A stretch of DNA of 64,000 nucleotides, from contig CATQJL010000112.1 of NCBI GenBank assembly GCA_958299035.1, positions 80,804,636 through 80,868,635 on the forward strand, given 5' to 3'. Under the pieces are notes generated by a model, which searched no databases, had not been told where the DNA came from, and saw only the letters and a list, made by a program, of their open reading frames with translations. Both the position numbers and the translations under genes were made by a program. The DNA is from Cylicocyclus nassatus. Its lineage: Eukaryota > Nematoda > Chromadorea > Rhabditida > Strongylidae. Below, one piece after another: positions 12,288-23,869 of the stretch; within the stretch, counting starts at the first letter, position 1, and each line of letters begins with the position of its first letter.

Positions 12288-12420
12288 ATATATAAAGCTA
12301 AATGTCTGCTATGTCTGTGTGTTTGCGTGTCGATTTCATCGATTTTTTGCAAGGTTTGACCTACGTGCTGGAAATTGGCACAGGGTGAAGATAGGTAATC
12401 GAGAATGCCGATTACTAACA
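12288..12420. repeat. Diverged copy of the TATATAAAGC / ATCGATTTT interspersed repeat
   Basis: It starts TATATATAAAGCTAAATGTC, has a TGTCTG-rich stretch, then ATCGATTTTTTGCAAGG, TTTGACCTACG and GGCACAGGGTGAAGATAGG. The same landmarks occur in the same order at 54694-55125 and, in the opposite orientation, at 27480-27690 and 39488-39700. Confidence 0.5.
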
Positions 12421-12539
12421 CAGCGGAAATAAAGAATTGGCATGTAGATGTGGGCACAAGGGAACTTTGTACAGGGAATAGGGATGAGATCTTTATCACA
12501 GTGTTTTGACAGGGCTGGGCGGAGCCGAGTAAGCCAGCT

Positions 12540-14615
12540 AATCTGAAAATGTTGCCGTCTATGAATGAATACTGCTCCAATAGATAACGAAGAGCTTGCA
12601 GCAGCAATCCATTGAACTCACTCCCCATTCCAATGCAGCGGCTGCTGCGGTTGCGGCGGTCAATGCAGTCTCTTGATTCCATATGGGATTTCTCATTTGG
12701 ACAAGAACGGAACGATGCTTTGTACTAAATGCAAAAAGAGGTACCTAACCACTTAAACAAAGTTTATTATGTATGAAAATGACCATTTCACTTGGATGGT
12801 TCAATTTCTATACCTGTTTTAAGGTGGTTATATTTGATATGCTAATTACAAATAAACCACTATCATGCTAGTAGGACCTCATGTTATGCCTACGAATGGC
12901 CGATAGTGTGGGGAGGGGCAGGGGGAGGAGCATCCGGGTGGTCGTATTCGCACTCGGCTTTGGTTATGTGCAAGCGAGTCGCTTCCACCTGTAAATGGCT
13001 AAAAGACTCTTTATATACCTGAACTCTATTAGCTTTCTACAGAATTTTTTCGAGGTTGTAGGACTATTAAAGAACTAGAAAGTTCCCCAAGGAAGGCGCA
13101 ACTAAGGCCACGTCCTTCCAATTAACCGTCGCGACCAAAATTCGGGTCACCACTGAGTAGTAATGACAGTTGACTAAACTCATATCCTTGTAAAACATTC
13201 CCGTTCTCTTGAAGAAGAATGAAGGAGAGAAGACGGAGCTTGCGAAAGCAGCCTACTAAATAAAGAATTAGCAAGTGCCAAATGTGGTCTTTTCTCAATC
13301 GAGCGCACCTTCACCCACTTCATCCAGTTCAAAATAAAAGACGGAATCACTGAATGTCATCTGGCTAACAAAGTGTAAGTGGATAAAGTGGAGCTGTGGC
13401 TTGGTACTTGCCTCCATGTTTAGCGGAGACAGCGTTTTTGGATATTCTATTCTAAAAGGCACTGCAGTAGGAAAAAAAAGAATGTCACTCGTTTTGAGTT
13501 TTTTTTCTACTGAAAATCATTCTCGGGAATTAGAACTTTACAAGGCCAAAATTTTATGTTCAAATATCCGAGGTTCTAGTAACTGCATATAAGGGAGGGA
13601 CTTAGGACTGCTAGGGATAGAGATTGCCATTTTTCGTTTTCTTTTTCCTCGCCTAACAAAAAAATTTGGCAAGTGCTTTCTGATATAGATGAGTGCATCA
13701 TCTCCTATATGCAGAAGAAGTGAAAAACTGTTGAGACCTTTTTAGGTAAAGATACGATTTCTGGTGTAATTTGTTCGAGAATTTTTGCTCCAAACTTTGC
13801 GTAAATCTCGACTTTTGCTAATGTCTAAAAATTATTTTGTAAATTTTGCTTCGCTCTATCGGATGGTACTCCTCGTACAATTTTGAAGTTCGTTTTGTAG
13901 CTTTACCATAAAACTCGTCATCCAAACTTGCGCGATCCCTTTACAACGCTGCAACGCAAATTTCGTGCAACTGATAATGTGCACTTTCAAGTAAATAAAA
14001 TCTACACAAAAGTGATGCAATAATGTTTAATAGCTCTCAGTTTTGTGATCGTCTTACTAGAATCGAAGTTTTTTTCATCATTGACAGAATGAACTTTTTG
14101 TGACAGCTCAAACTCAATGCAAGAAAGCTTTGATAGCTGAGTGGCTTCCTACTAAAAACGCAATCATGAAACGTTTTCTTCAATTATTCGAAAATATAAT
14201 CAACACCAAAGCTTCCGAAATGTATCTGCGCTAGACTATCTCACCATTTCAACAAATTACTTTTAGGGCTTCGTCATCTTTCTGGTTCTACTGATAGGTG
14301 AGCATAACCATATTCAAGGCTGAGTACTTTTCCATTGTGCGGACCCATTTCTTCAAAAAATTCTGTAACATACGTGCTTTAGTCTAGATTTTCCATAGAT
14401 CTCATAAGGAGTGATTGCCTGGCACGTATCATGGAAAGATTAACACGCGTCGCTTCGATATAATTTGTTTTTCTAAAATCATTTCCGGTGAGATACTAGA
14501 ACATTTGAGATCACTCTCAAAAGCTGGTCAGCTTTTATATAAGCAGAAAAATTTTGAATTTTCCCAAGTGCACCTCGCTGCCGCTTGTTTCGTCTTTAGA
14601 TAATGGAACCTTAGC
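12540..14615. other. Intergenic DNA, no gene recognised
   Basis: No supported gene is seen. A short hydrophobic run, FVIFLVLLI, at about 14263-14292 lies between an acceptor-like TTTTAG and a donor-like GTGAGC, but no partner exon was found and it is not called. Confidence 0.55.
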
Positions 14616-16212
14616 CAGGGCCCGGCACGAGGTGACCAAATGGGATTTTCAAAAACGAATTCCCCTTTGATCCCAAATTATTTTACGAATACCCCTTGAG
14701 CCCAAAAACGATGCTTTGTGCTTGTGCAACGAGAGCACCGGAAAAAGCGCTCAAAAGCGCTCAAAATCTTTTGATTATTCCTCAACCTTTATTAAGATAG
14801 CAAATAGGAACAAGAAAGCAAGAAAAATGATGAAGGAATGAAAGAAAAGCAAAGTAATGCAGTTATATTACTGCGAGATGCTGTCGATCGATTGACTGGA
14901 GCGCGCTTTCCTCCTAGAATGCAGGGCTGCTGATGCGATTTTGGGCTCTAACAAAGACAAGATGAGGAGTTTCGGAACCAAAATCCTACCATATAGTAAA
15001 CGTTAGGTGTACAACATATTCATGTGAAAATTTTGAAAAACTTATGTGAATTGAAAGTTTTGCCTACCTCAGGTGGGCATTAGGTGGGCAATTGCCTCTT
15101 CATTCACATAAGTTTTTCATAATATTTTATACTTTGTTTCTACTAGCCTCTCTTCGTTCGCTCAAGTAATTTGGTGCTATATCGTTAAGCCTGCATTGAG
15201 AACCGATCACCTAATCATGCTGCTCAACGGCATCGCTTATGCGACGTCGCGCATGCGGCAATTAGCGGTGGCGCGGCGTAGCTCGCGCGAACTCTATTGT
15301 GCATTGAGGCTTATGAAAACTGCTTCCCAGTGAATTAAATACCAGTGCTTCACCTCTGCTTCGCAGAGGCTCGCACTGGCCCTACTATCTGTATACCTTA
15401 CTCATTCTGCACAATAATGATATTGGAACTCACCGCCGTATGCAGACTATCACGAATGATTTGTAAAAAACTATTTATTCCAAAAGCTTTTCCATATGAG
15501 ATCGGTAATTTCGCATGAACGAAACTTTTCTCGAAAGAACAAATGCAGATTTGAGTCGGTTTTTGGACTTTTCATGGCTTGATATTCGCGTTAAGACGCC
15601 ATAATCACCGTGGCCTACATATCTGTGCAAAAATCTTCTCAAACCATCGGGTAAAATCTTGGCAAATTGAACATTTACGCAACCAATTCTTTTTGGCGCC
15701 GTTTTCGCAAAGCAATAAACTTTAGTTCAATTTTTTAGGCTAAAGACCATGACTTGCACATTCGCATGTCAAAAATATCCTTAAATTTGCAAAAAGTTGC
15801 GCAACAGACTCAATTTCACTGGCCAAAAGCCAAGTGGATCCGGTTGACGCGCATTTTTTGAGGGATTCACACAATGGATCCGCTCATGCTTTTGTATAGT
15901 AGACTCTCATGTTGGTAGCAGGCGCTGTGCAAAAAATCAGCTCAAAACCTTCGTTGGAACTCGCTCCACGAATTTCGTGACAGACAGAGATTCAGACAGA
16001 CAGACAGACAGACAAACGTAAACAACCCTTTGCCCGTTATTATAAGTTATGATATATATGAGGTAATGAGCATGATTCGACCTTCTTTTGCTTGCATTTG
16101 GAATCTTCTTCCGGGGCTCCGTCCTGGATCCCGCGAAAACAATTTCCCCCTTGCTTTTTCCACCAAAAACGATTTCCAGCTTGTCATTCGCCCACCTCGT
16201 GCCGGGCCCTGA
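14616..16212. mobile_element. Non-autonomous DNA element with GGGCCCGGCACGAGG ends, interrupted by a second element
   Basis: The left end CAGGGCCCGGCACGAGGTG (14616-14634) is the exact inverse of the right end CACCTCGTGCCGGGCCCTG (16193-16211). The same ends recur, slightly changed, at 32874-33828 and partly at 56243-56475. This copy is longer because a 0.7-kb repeat (15343-16055) lies inside it. No transposase is visible. Confidence 0.75.
15343..16055 (-). repeat. 0.7-kb interspersed repeat ending in a conserved double hairpin (copy 1)
   Basis: The reverse complement is collinear with 27716-28440 over its full length, from CATAACTTATAATAACGGGC through a GTCTGTCTG run and CACGAAATTCGT, past GGCGCCAAAAAGAATTGG, to CCAGTGCGAGCCTCTGCGAA. 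The far end forms a hairpin (CCAGTGC...GCACTGG enclosing CCTCTGCGAAGCAGAGG). It is nested in the element at 14616-16212, so it inserted later. Confidence 0.8.
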
Positions 16213-17392
16213 CCATAGCACATTTCTCTCCGGGCAAATCTTGTATATTTATTGAAAAGGTGGCATTTTTAGAGTTTTAATGTTGATTCCCGTAATTATT
16301 ACTTGAATATCACTAGTAATTAGAAATACAGATTGAACTTACGTTGGTAGGTAGGCAACACGTAAAACCTGCTTAACATGTAGATGACCCGTCTTACATG
16401 TGACAGGAGGTTAACACTCCTTTCTGTGTTGAGAGCATACAAGTTGCCAGAAAAGATTGGTTTTCCATTGGGTTCGGACAACGGAGAAGTAACGAAAATT
16501 AGTTATGTCAAAACCTATCTTTTTATTTACAGCATGTGCTTGGGCACGCTTGGACACTAAGGTTAGTGTGGGGAAGCATCGTATAAAACTCAACTCAAAC
16601 TTCTTGATTGCATGTATTGCTTTAGTTTCGCAGGCCAATAAGGAACACAGGGACTGCCAAAAATAAGCACAGGTAGGCTTTTATTACCTTAAAGGAGTGA
16701 AAAAAGTATGAAAAATGTAACAACTCGTTTGAAACTGTACCTTATGCAACGTGCGCGTCAGTTTTTGAGATTCACGTTAAAGAGCATTCCAGTTGCCATA
16801 ATCAGAACAATGAAATAGCATGGTTGATGAGCGTGCATGGCTGCTCGAAGCTTCTGTTTATGCTCATGCTTGAAACCCAAAAAGCAGGGTCTTCATGTAC
16901 ATATAGTAAAAAGATATAATAAAAAGATGATATAGTCCCTTGCGGTGACGACAGTACTATTCGATGTATCCTATATTTGTAAGTGCCGACAGCCCCCATA
17001 AGAGAAGGGTCAGAAGTCGCTGTGGCCACTCCAAACAGGTTGCTATCATTGGACTCAGTTTAGAAATAAAGCCAACATATTTTCTTTATCTGCTAAACTC
17101 CTTTGTGGACGAAGCTATGAGCCATCATGCTGCAAAGAAATTACGCATTGAAGGTGCAAAGACATAAAACACACATTTGGTTTGATGCTGAGCCAAAACA
17201 TGCAGGGCTATTTTGTATAGTTTATACACAAAGGTGAGCTAAAAACACAAGACTTGTCTAGTTCCGTGCAATGTTTTACTCTACTTATTGATGCACTATT
17301 CATGAACAGTGCGTCAGATCAAAGACACGCAATGAAACGAACATGTGACATGCTCAATATTCTAGAGAAATAGAAGGAAGTAAATCTCTCTT
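16213..17392. other. Intergenic DNA, no gene recognised
   Basis: Short open frames on both strands lack family motifs, signal peptides or credible splice partners. No repeat family was recognised here. Confidence 0.55.
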
Positions 17393-17753
17393 AAAGGCAG
17401 TGTCTATGCAAATCCGGGCATATGAGTTTTTTGCCTGAAACTGTCGAGGAGGCTCTAGCTAAGGTACTGCCTACACCGCAACGCAAATAATTCATTCACG
17501 GCTGAGAAATCCATCCACAAACACCCCGCAGCTGCACCGTGACCGTAACACTTAAGATTGGTCTCAGTGCGAACGTAGTGTTTAAGTGAGCGAAGTCGTT
17601 TTTAGGTTACGGTCACGGCGCAGTCGCAGGATTTTCGGGGATGGATTTCTCAGCCGTGAATGAATTTTTCTGAGCTGGTGCCTTAATTAGGACCCCCTAT
17701 CAATTTTCAGGCAAAAAAGCCAAGCGACCAAATTTGCCTGGACCTTGCCTTCA
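17393..17753. repeat. MITE-like inverted-repeat element with AAAGGCAGTG ends
   Basis: The left end AAAGGCAGTGTC is mirrored by CCTTGCCTTCAA at the right. Inside, ATTCACGGCTGAGAAATCCA (about 17494-17513) is the inverse of TGGATTTCTCAGCCGTGAAT at about 17642-17661. The ends resemble those of the elements at 5219, 51263, 57062 and 62626, so they may share a transposase source. Confidence 0.65.
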
Positions 17754-18200
17754 AACTAGACGCTTTATCATTTTGTATACACGTTTTTTGCAATAAGCTC
17801 GATTGCCCACCAAGGCACGCACCCAATGTTGAGCAATGTTGAGTTTGTTTGGATCAACCACTTCGATTCGGATCATTTCCATGTAAGTAAAATGCCGAAA
17901 AAGCGTTATTTGAAAGCGTCAAAGCAGTGCAGGAAAACCTTTAGCAACATGAGAACTATAAACCAAATATAACCGCAGATTTCTATTTTTCCTTTGACAG
18001 TTTTCACTGAGTTCACTCTTCTTTAGACCGCTTTCATTGCTAATCAAAGGAAGTAAGTTGGCAATTTCTGCACCTTAATGATTGCTTAACAAGGGTTATC
18101 TGACGTGAATCCCAAGAATCACTTTGGAGAGCGCGCAGAAACGAAAAGAAATATCCCCAAAGCCCTTCAGGTCAAACTTAGAAATGTACAGTTCCTTGCA

Positions 18201-21200
18201 ATGGCTGGAAGGGCAAAGTCGTCGCGGGCATTCATGATTATAGCACTGCAGCATGCGCTTGTAATAGTGCAAGCATCAAAACCATTTTGTGTAAACCGGC
18301 ACAAATTTGTCGGCAACGTGGCAGTGCTGTAAGATCGAACTTGCTTTATTTTCATAATCTGAGATAAACGATCTAGCACACCAAAAATCCAAAAAGTTCG
18401 GTTTTAACTTGTCATTGCCTTCAACTTGATGCACATTAAATAGCATTGTGTAAAAGGATCTAGCTTTGCAGTCGGTGATTTCGATCATAAATACAGGGCT
18501 CATAAAATGATTGTCGCTTGCCCCAGCAGCTCTACTTCCACACTGAACTCTGCGTCTCGTCCGCGAACATGGTTTCTGAGTACTTTTCCAGGCCAAGCAT
18601 AGGAAAGGCGTAGCCTCAAATGATTAGAAGGGATTAAGGAGCATGTTCCGGAAAGAGACGCAGGGTCCAGCGCGGGAGTGGAGATGCTGAGGCAAGCGAC
18701 ACTTCATTTGATAAGCCCTGTAGATAGTATTGTCATTAGCATCCTCATCATGATATATCTTTAAATGGCTTTTGCATTCCGACTTTCAAAATTGAACTCA
18801 AAAGATTGTTTATGGTCGAGTATTTTGATTATCGGGTAAGACAACAACCAACATTTTCAGACGTCCAGCTCCTGTAATACAATGTACAGTAGACGCCGGC
18901 TGCCCTTCATATCCACAGGCGATCTGTGTTGATTCGCTCTGCATCAGACTAGGACAAAGCTGTCGTGTAGGCACTGACTGTCCTCTATTCCCTACCACAC
19001 TCTGCGTAGAAAACCGCTGTATTAGACTAAATCAGCCATGCGCCAGGGATGATGACTGCCCAATGTCACCAAAGGTATACTGTGTACAAAACCGCTGCTC
19101 AGTGCTTGGACAACAATGTAGTACGGACGCACAATGTCCTTTCTACCCTTTGACAAGCTGTGTGAATGCACAATGCGTGAAGCTTGGCCAGTACTGCAGA
19201 CTTGATGCGGACTGCCCATTAAGACCACATACTGTCTGTCACAATCATAAGTGCACCAAACTTAAAACTCCATGTGAGACCCATAGCGACTGCCCAAGAT
19301 CGCGTGATATTTTCTGCGTGGATAAACGTTGCGTTGCACTAGGCCAAGCCTGCAGGACGGATAGCCAGTGTCCATATGCACCACGCACTTCATGTGTTGA
19401 ATTCAAATGCACGTTATTGGAACAGCAATGCTTGGTGGATGCCGACTGCCATCTTTATCCCAAAGTAGTCTGCGTTCATTCCAAGTGCATAAAATTGGGC
19501 CAATTTTGCAGGTCAGACAGGGATTGCTACAACTCTACGAACGTCATGTGTGTAAATAATGAATGCAAACGATTTGATAGTAAGTGCAAATTAGATACAG
19601 ATTGTCAATACTATCCGCAGACAGTGTGCGTGAATCGACAGTGCATGAAGATGGGCAGACAATGTTCTGCCGATGCAGACTGTCCTGGCTCTGAAACGCA
19701 GTGCGTAAGCAAAAGATGCGTGAAATTAGGACAGCTTTGTAAAAGTAATTTGGACTGCCCAGCCTTGACAGGATTTACATGCTATGAGGGTAAATGTCTA
19801 CAACTTGGTGGGAGATGTACAAGAGACGACCAATGCTCTGATAGGATGAGCTGTGTTCGAAATCAGTGCATTCGGCTTGGTCAAGCCTGCAGTTCAAGTA
19901 GTGACTGTCCCTTCAGCACGACATGCATTTCCGGTACATGCAGGAAGAATGATAATCAAGAAGAAACTACAACTGCTGCAAGTACAACTGCTGCGTTACA
20001 TGCTCCAACTCTTACCTCAACAACGGCTAGCACTTATAGAGCTCCTTTACACACTACAATTGCTCCTTTACAAGGTGAGTACATTCTTCAAAGCGTATCC
20101 GACTATCTCAAAAACTTTTATGACATTTGAAAGAGCATTCCCTTCAGTTTCTTGAGAATGCCTTAGGTTTTGTAAATCTTTTCCTTCCCTCCAGAGCTAT
20201 GAGCCTTCAAATTCAGTAGACTAAATTCCAAAATTTTTCCTTCCGCTGCCTTTGCTCTAAATCCGCAAGTAACCATTGAACGTATTTGAAAAATGTGCAT
20301 AACGATTGCGAAACCCTGTGCTATAAAATGCTTTTTTAGATGAGATTATTGAAAGAATTTGAATTGAGGAATTTTATTACAAACTTGGGTGGTCGTTGAA
20401 AGCATTCTTTGCCTTGTAAGACTCGTAAGCAAAACGACTTCAAACCTTCCGCACCATACAGGAAGTGTAAACCCAGCATATTTAGTGGTACAAATTCTCT
20501 ACGGTTTTCTCACTTTTTATCGGTGAATTGAAGATTTGAAAAGGCAATTTCTTGAACCCGCCGCGATGCCCAAAAAAGTACTTTCGAACTTTCTGCAATA
20601 TTTCTTTGTGAAAAAAAAACCCGTAAAATCTGAGTTTGGCACTAGTGCATACCCAACCATTAGTTAGCTACACAACGAGCAAAGTGCTCGTTACCCTACT
20701 ATCTCGAAGTGAGTTATGTCTCTCAAACTAGAAGTTTTCAGAAAAAATTTTTCCAATCTTCATACTAGACAATCTTTCCTGTTATACTTGCAGTCCCCAA
20801 AAATGTAGATTGTAGAATCAAACGTTCGCCTTTTACGCTACCTCACGGTAGGTCTTTAACGCGCTCAGAAAGAGCGTTTCAAAAAAGAGTTATTTTGATT
20901 CAAAATCCCTTCCATTTACCAAGACTTTCAGCTATGTGCAGATTAACTGTGGACGAAAGAAACAAGATCTTGGAGCTACACAATACTTACAGGTGAGCAG
21001 CTACGTTACATAAGTTGATTAACGAATCAGAATAATTATTTGGAAATTTGAGCTCAATTACGAACTTACTAAATAGCAAGTTTGCATTATCAGTGAGGCA
21101 ATGGTAAACCGAAGATAGGGCTGGGGGACCCTCAGGAAAATGGGAATTTCTCAGCTTACTTATATGATGTACAAAAATGTGCAAGTAACTGTGTACACTT

Positions 21201-23027
21201 GTAAATAAATGGAAAATTTCTAAAATTCTTTAAAATTTCAATTTAGCTTTGTAGATAATGTTTTTCGGGCGCGAGGCTGACGCCACGTGTGTTAATTGCC
21301 AACGTCTTGTTTTCCAAATAATAACAGGATATCTAATTTATGGTTTCGTGTCCAAGTTTAGCAACTTTTGCGAGACTTTTATTCAATACCTTCAAAAGAG
21401 CTTTGACAATAATGGATAGAATAAACGAAGTGCAATACAATGAGTTATTTAGATGTCCTCAACTTGCTTTTCAGTATTTTTTTTAAATAAAGCTTTTATA
21501 GCTTCGGCCCTGACTATGTACTGCGCCCAAGCCATCCCAAGCTTCTTCTTCCCCACCTAGCTAAATCTTCTGATTCTAAAAGACTCCGTTTTTCGGTTCC
21601 TTGATCTTTCCTTCCGTATTTGCCATATATTTTTCGTGTAACCTATGATGTCAACTGTAATTATATGTTGAAGATGATAATTTAAAGTGCTATGAGAAAA
21701 CGAGAGACCCCCAATAAGGACTTGTCTTTTCTAGATGAGTAGGAAGTAGAAAGAAAAATGAAAATTCATAAAACTGCTGAGTTCACATAGATTTCAGGGC
21801 ACAGCTTGCACAGGGTAACATAGAAAGCGGAGGAAAAAGTTTACCATCAGCCACCTCAATGTTTGATCTGGTAATCCTTCACTTTGGTATAATTAGAATC
21901 ATTCTATAGCGCTCATCACAGAAATGGGATTGCAAGTTGGAAAGCGAAGCCTATGAACATGCAGTAGGATGTTCGCTGAAAGCATCGGATCCAAACACAC
22001 GTCCTGGTGTTGGAGAAAACATCTTCACTGCCAGAGATATAGGACTCAGTCATACACAAATTGCAGATTTGGTAAGACGCATGCAGACCTCGTATTTTCG
22101 TTTTGGAAAAGTTTTTGAATGTTTAATTCATGTTTTCAAATTCTCGCTCTCTTTACTTCTCGCACTTTCATTCCAAAAGCAGTCTGCTCAACGTACTTTG
22201 GGATGATGAGGTTTTAATGCTTCATAATAGTGAGCTCCCATGCTAAGCAAATGGCAAAAGGGACTGCGAAAGACTGCTTTCAAAGCGAGAAAAACACTGC
22301 GAAAAAGGGTTTTGGTGTTTGTCACTCAGCCCCTGTATCCATTTCGCACCTCTCGCCCGTCAGATAGACTCCTAGAAAACAAGGTTTTCAGTTTCGTGCT
22401 GTTTCATCAGCACCTTGAGGTTAGTGCCATAAAAAAGAGGCGGAAGTGATAGAAATTTTGAAGAGAAAGGTTTGGTTAGACGTTGCCTTCAATCTATCAG
22501 GTTTTCAAAGAGAGATGCAAGTATACGAAGGAATTTGAAAGCACTACGTGCCACTTAGTAGTAAGGCAAGCAAAAAATTAAAAAAATCCAATTGTTGTCT
22601 TTTGTCCACATTTTACTTCGAAACAAATGTGACCTTTCAGGCAACACAAGTTTGGTGGACAGTGCCCAAGAGATATCACATCGATAGTACCCAATACACT
22701 CCAGTGGACACTATATTTTCCCAATGGAGCCAAGTCAGCACGTTTTGTTTTTCCACAATTTTCAAATCAGCCAGTGTTTAGGCAGTATGGGAGACGACGA
22801 CTAAAGTTGGTTGTTACTCGGCAAAGTGCAACGAAAATTTTCTTGTGTGCCGTTATAAACAAAGGTGTTACACATTTTACTTCTTAACAAACTCATAATT
22901 TTACTTCAGAGGAAATGAGCCTGGTCACTATATCTACCGTCAAGGTCCAGTATGCAAAGCATGCAAGTATACTTGCATTCTTAATCAAGCTTCTAAGCAT
23001 TACGGATTGTGCATCACCCCCGACTAA
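18201..23027 (+). CDS. Secreted Cys-module-array plus CAP-domain protein (gene 1, nine exons)
   Basis: The exons are 18201-18328, 18861-20074, 20794-20847, 20932-20992, 21798-21870, 21922-22071, 22641-22733, 22782-22864 and 22910-23027. All junctions use GT/AG and the joined length is an exact 657 codons plus stop. Exon 1 encodes a signal peptide (MAGRAKSSRAFMIIALQHAL..., cleavage probably near VIVQA) and ends on a GTAAGA donor in phase 2, matching exon 2. Exon 2 holds 14 modules of about 26 residues (C-x5-C-x8-C-x4-C, typically ending LGQ), then a Thr/Ala-rich mucin-like linker. The later exons give a CAP domain: LELHNTYR, KWDCKLESEAYEHAVGC, RPGVGENIF, QVWWTVP, SQWSQAVWETTTKVGC, FLVCRYKQRGNEPGHYIY and a four-Cys tail. 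CAP proteins are a major class of secreted nematode proteins; the function of this fusion is unknown. The start is chosen for the signal peptide; an in-frame ATG exists at 18105. The modules resemble EB-type Cys-rich repeats, but that assignment is unproven. Confidence 0.88.
20932..23027 (+). other. CAP (SCP/TAPS) domain block of gene 1
   Basis: Six exons encode about 192 residues, a normal single CAP domain length. CAP signature 2 is well kept (FLVCRYKQRGN). Signature 1 is recognisable as QWSQAVWETT but has Gln where the family usually has His before the aromatic residue. The usual first cavity His between the Cys of VGC and GEN is also absent (the segment is SLKASDPNTRPGVGEN). The Glu of GEN is present. 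The loss of both His residues suggests the metal-binding cavity typical of CAP proteins is not conserved; this is inference from alignment by eye. Confidence 0.8.
21100..21300 (-). repeat. Degenerate copy of the GGCTGACGCCA repeat in a gene 1 intron
   Basis: Landmarks GTGCAAGTAACTGTGTACAC, CTTGTAAATAAATGG and GCGCGAGGCTGACGCCACG match the order seen in the elements at 40561-40859 and 52515-52855. It lies in the 805-nt intron 20993-21797 and explains much of that intron's length. Confidence 0.5.
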
Positions 23028-23419
23028 TCAGCCTGGACAAATTTCAACGAACATTTGTTTACTATGGGAACAGTGATAAATCTAAATTTATCCTTAACTT
23101 TCAATGAATGTTAAATGTGTGAATAACCAATTCGAGCAATCCTTTGTATAGCGGTAATCGCCGTTTTCATACCAAAACTCGTAAAGTTTCAAAAATGGCC
23201 AAAAAGAGCTATAGAACTGCAAATTTAATATAGAGAGGCTTGCAGAGAGTATAGAATTTTTCGTTAGACACAGAATGTGTTTGCTCAAATTGAGGTGTTT
23301 TTTCTCACCGGAACATCCGCTTTGGCAGTATTGGTGGTATGCAAGGGTGAACGATGGCTGGCTATAATCATACTGTACGTCTGCTGTTGTTGATACGCCG
23401 TAAACATTTCGGTTTTCTT

Positions 23420-23869
23420 AAAGGCACTATACCACCAGATTGGGGGGGGGGGGGTGCCTGGCTCGGTATTAATGTAATAGTTGACCCCCTAACTAAGCGC
23501 GACAGAAGTTTGCAGCGCGAAAGGGGGTCTATGAAGTCTACAAATCGCCCACAAGTGGCCCGCATCTTACGGTAGGCTCGGGCGAGCACGAGATGCATGC
23601 AAGGTAGAGACGCAGAGTCGTTGTGGGACCCTGCACTCATAACTGTGTGCGCTATGCCTGCTTTGGCCTTGCAGTTCGAAACTGAGCTGTGGGCGGCGTT
23701 CGGTCTACCTAAGATTTGGGCCACGGGGGGGGGGGCAATTTGTAAACTTCGTAGATTCCTTTCGCGCTGCTAACTTCTGTCGTCGCTTAGTTAGGGAGTC
23801 TATTATTACATTAATACCAATCCAGGTATCCCCCCCCCCACACACACAATCTGGCGGGTCGCTGCCTTT
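23420..23869. repeat. MITE-like palindromic element, AAAGGCAGCG family, copy 2
   Basis: It runs from TTAAAGGCACTATACCACC to GGTCGCTGCCTTTAA. The internal landmarks GTAGGCTCGGGCGAGCACGA, GCATGCAAGGTAGAGACGCA and GGGACCCTGC are shared with 5219-5646. Long G and C runs (around 23442 and 23726) mark slippage at the palindromic symmetry positions. It lies 390 bp downstream of the gene 1 stop. Confidence 0.7.

Noticed and set aside
14259..14292. FVIFLVLLI between TTTTAG and GTGAGC as a signal-peptide exon
   Set aside because: The donor phase (1) does not fit gene 1 exon 2, and no start codon or partner exon was found.
18765..18835. MAFAFRLSKLNSKDCLW... as the first exon of gene 1
   Set aside because: It would need a 25-nt intron to reach 18861, too short for nematode splicing; the exon at 18201-18328 has a better signal peptide, donor and matching phase.
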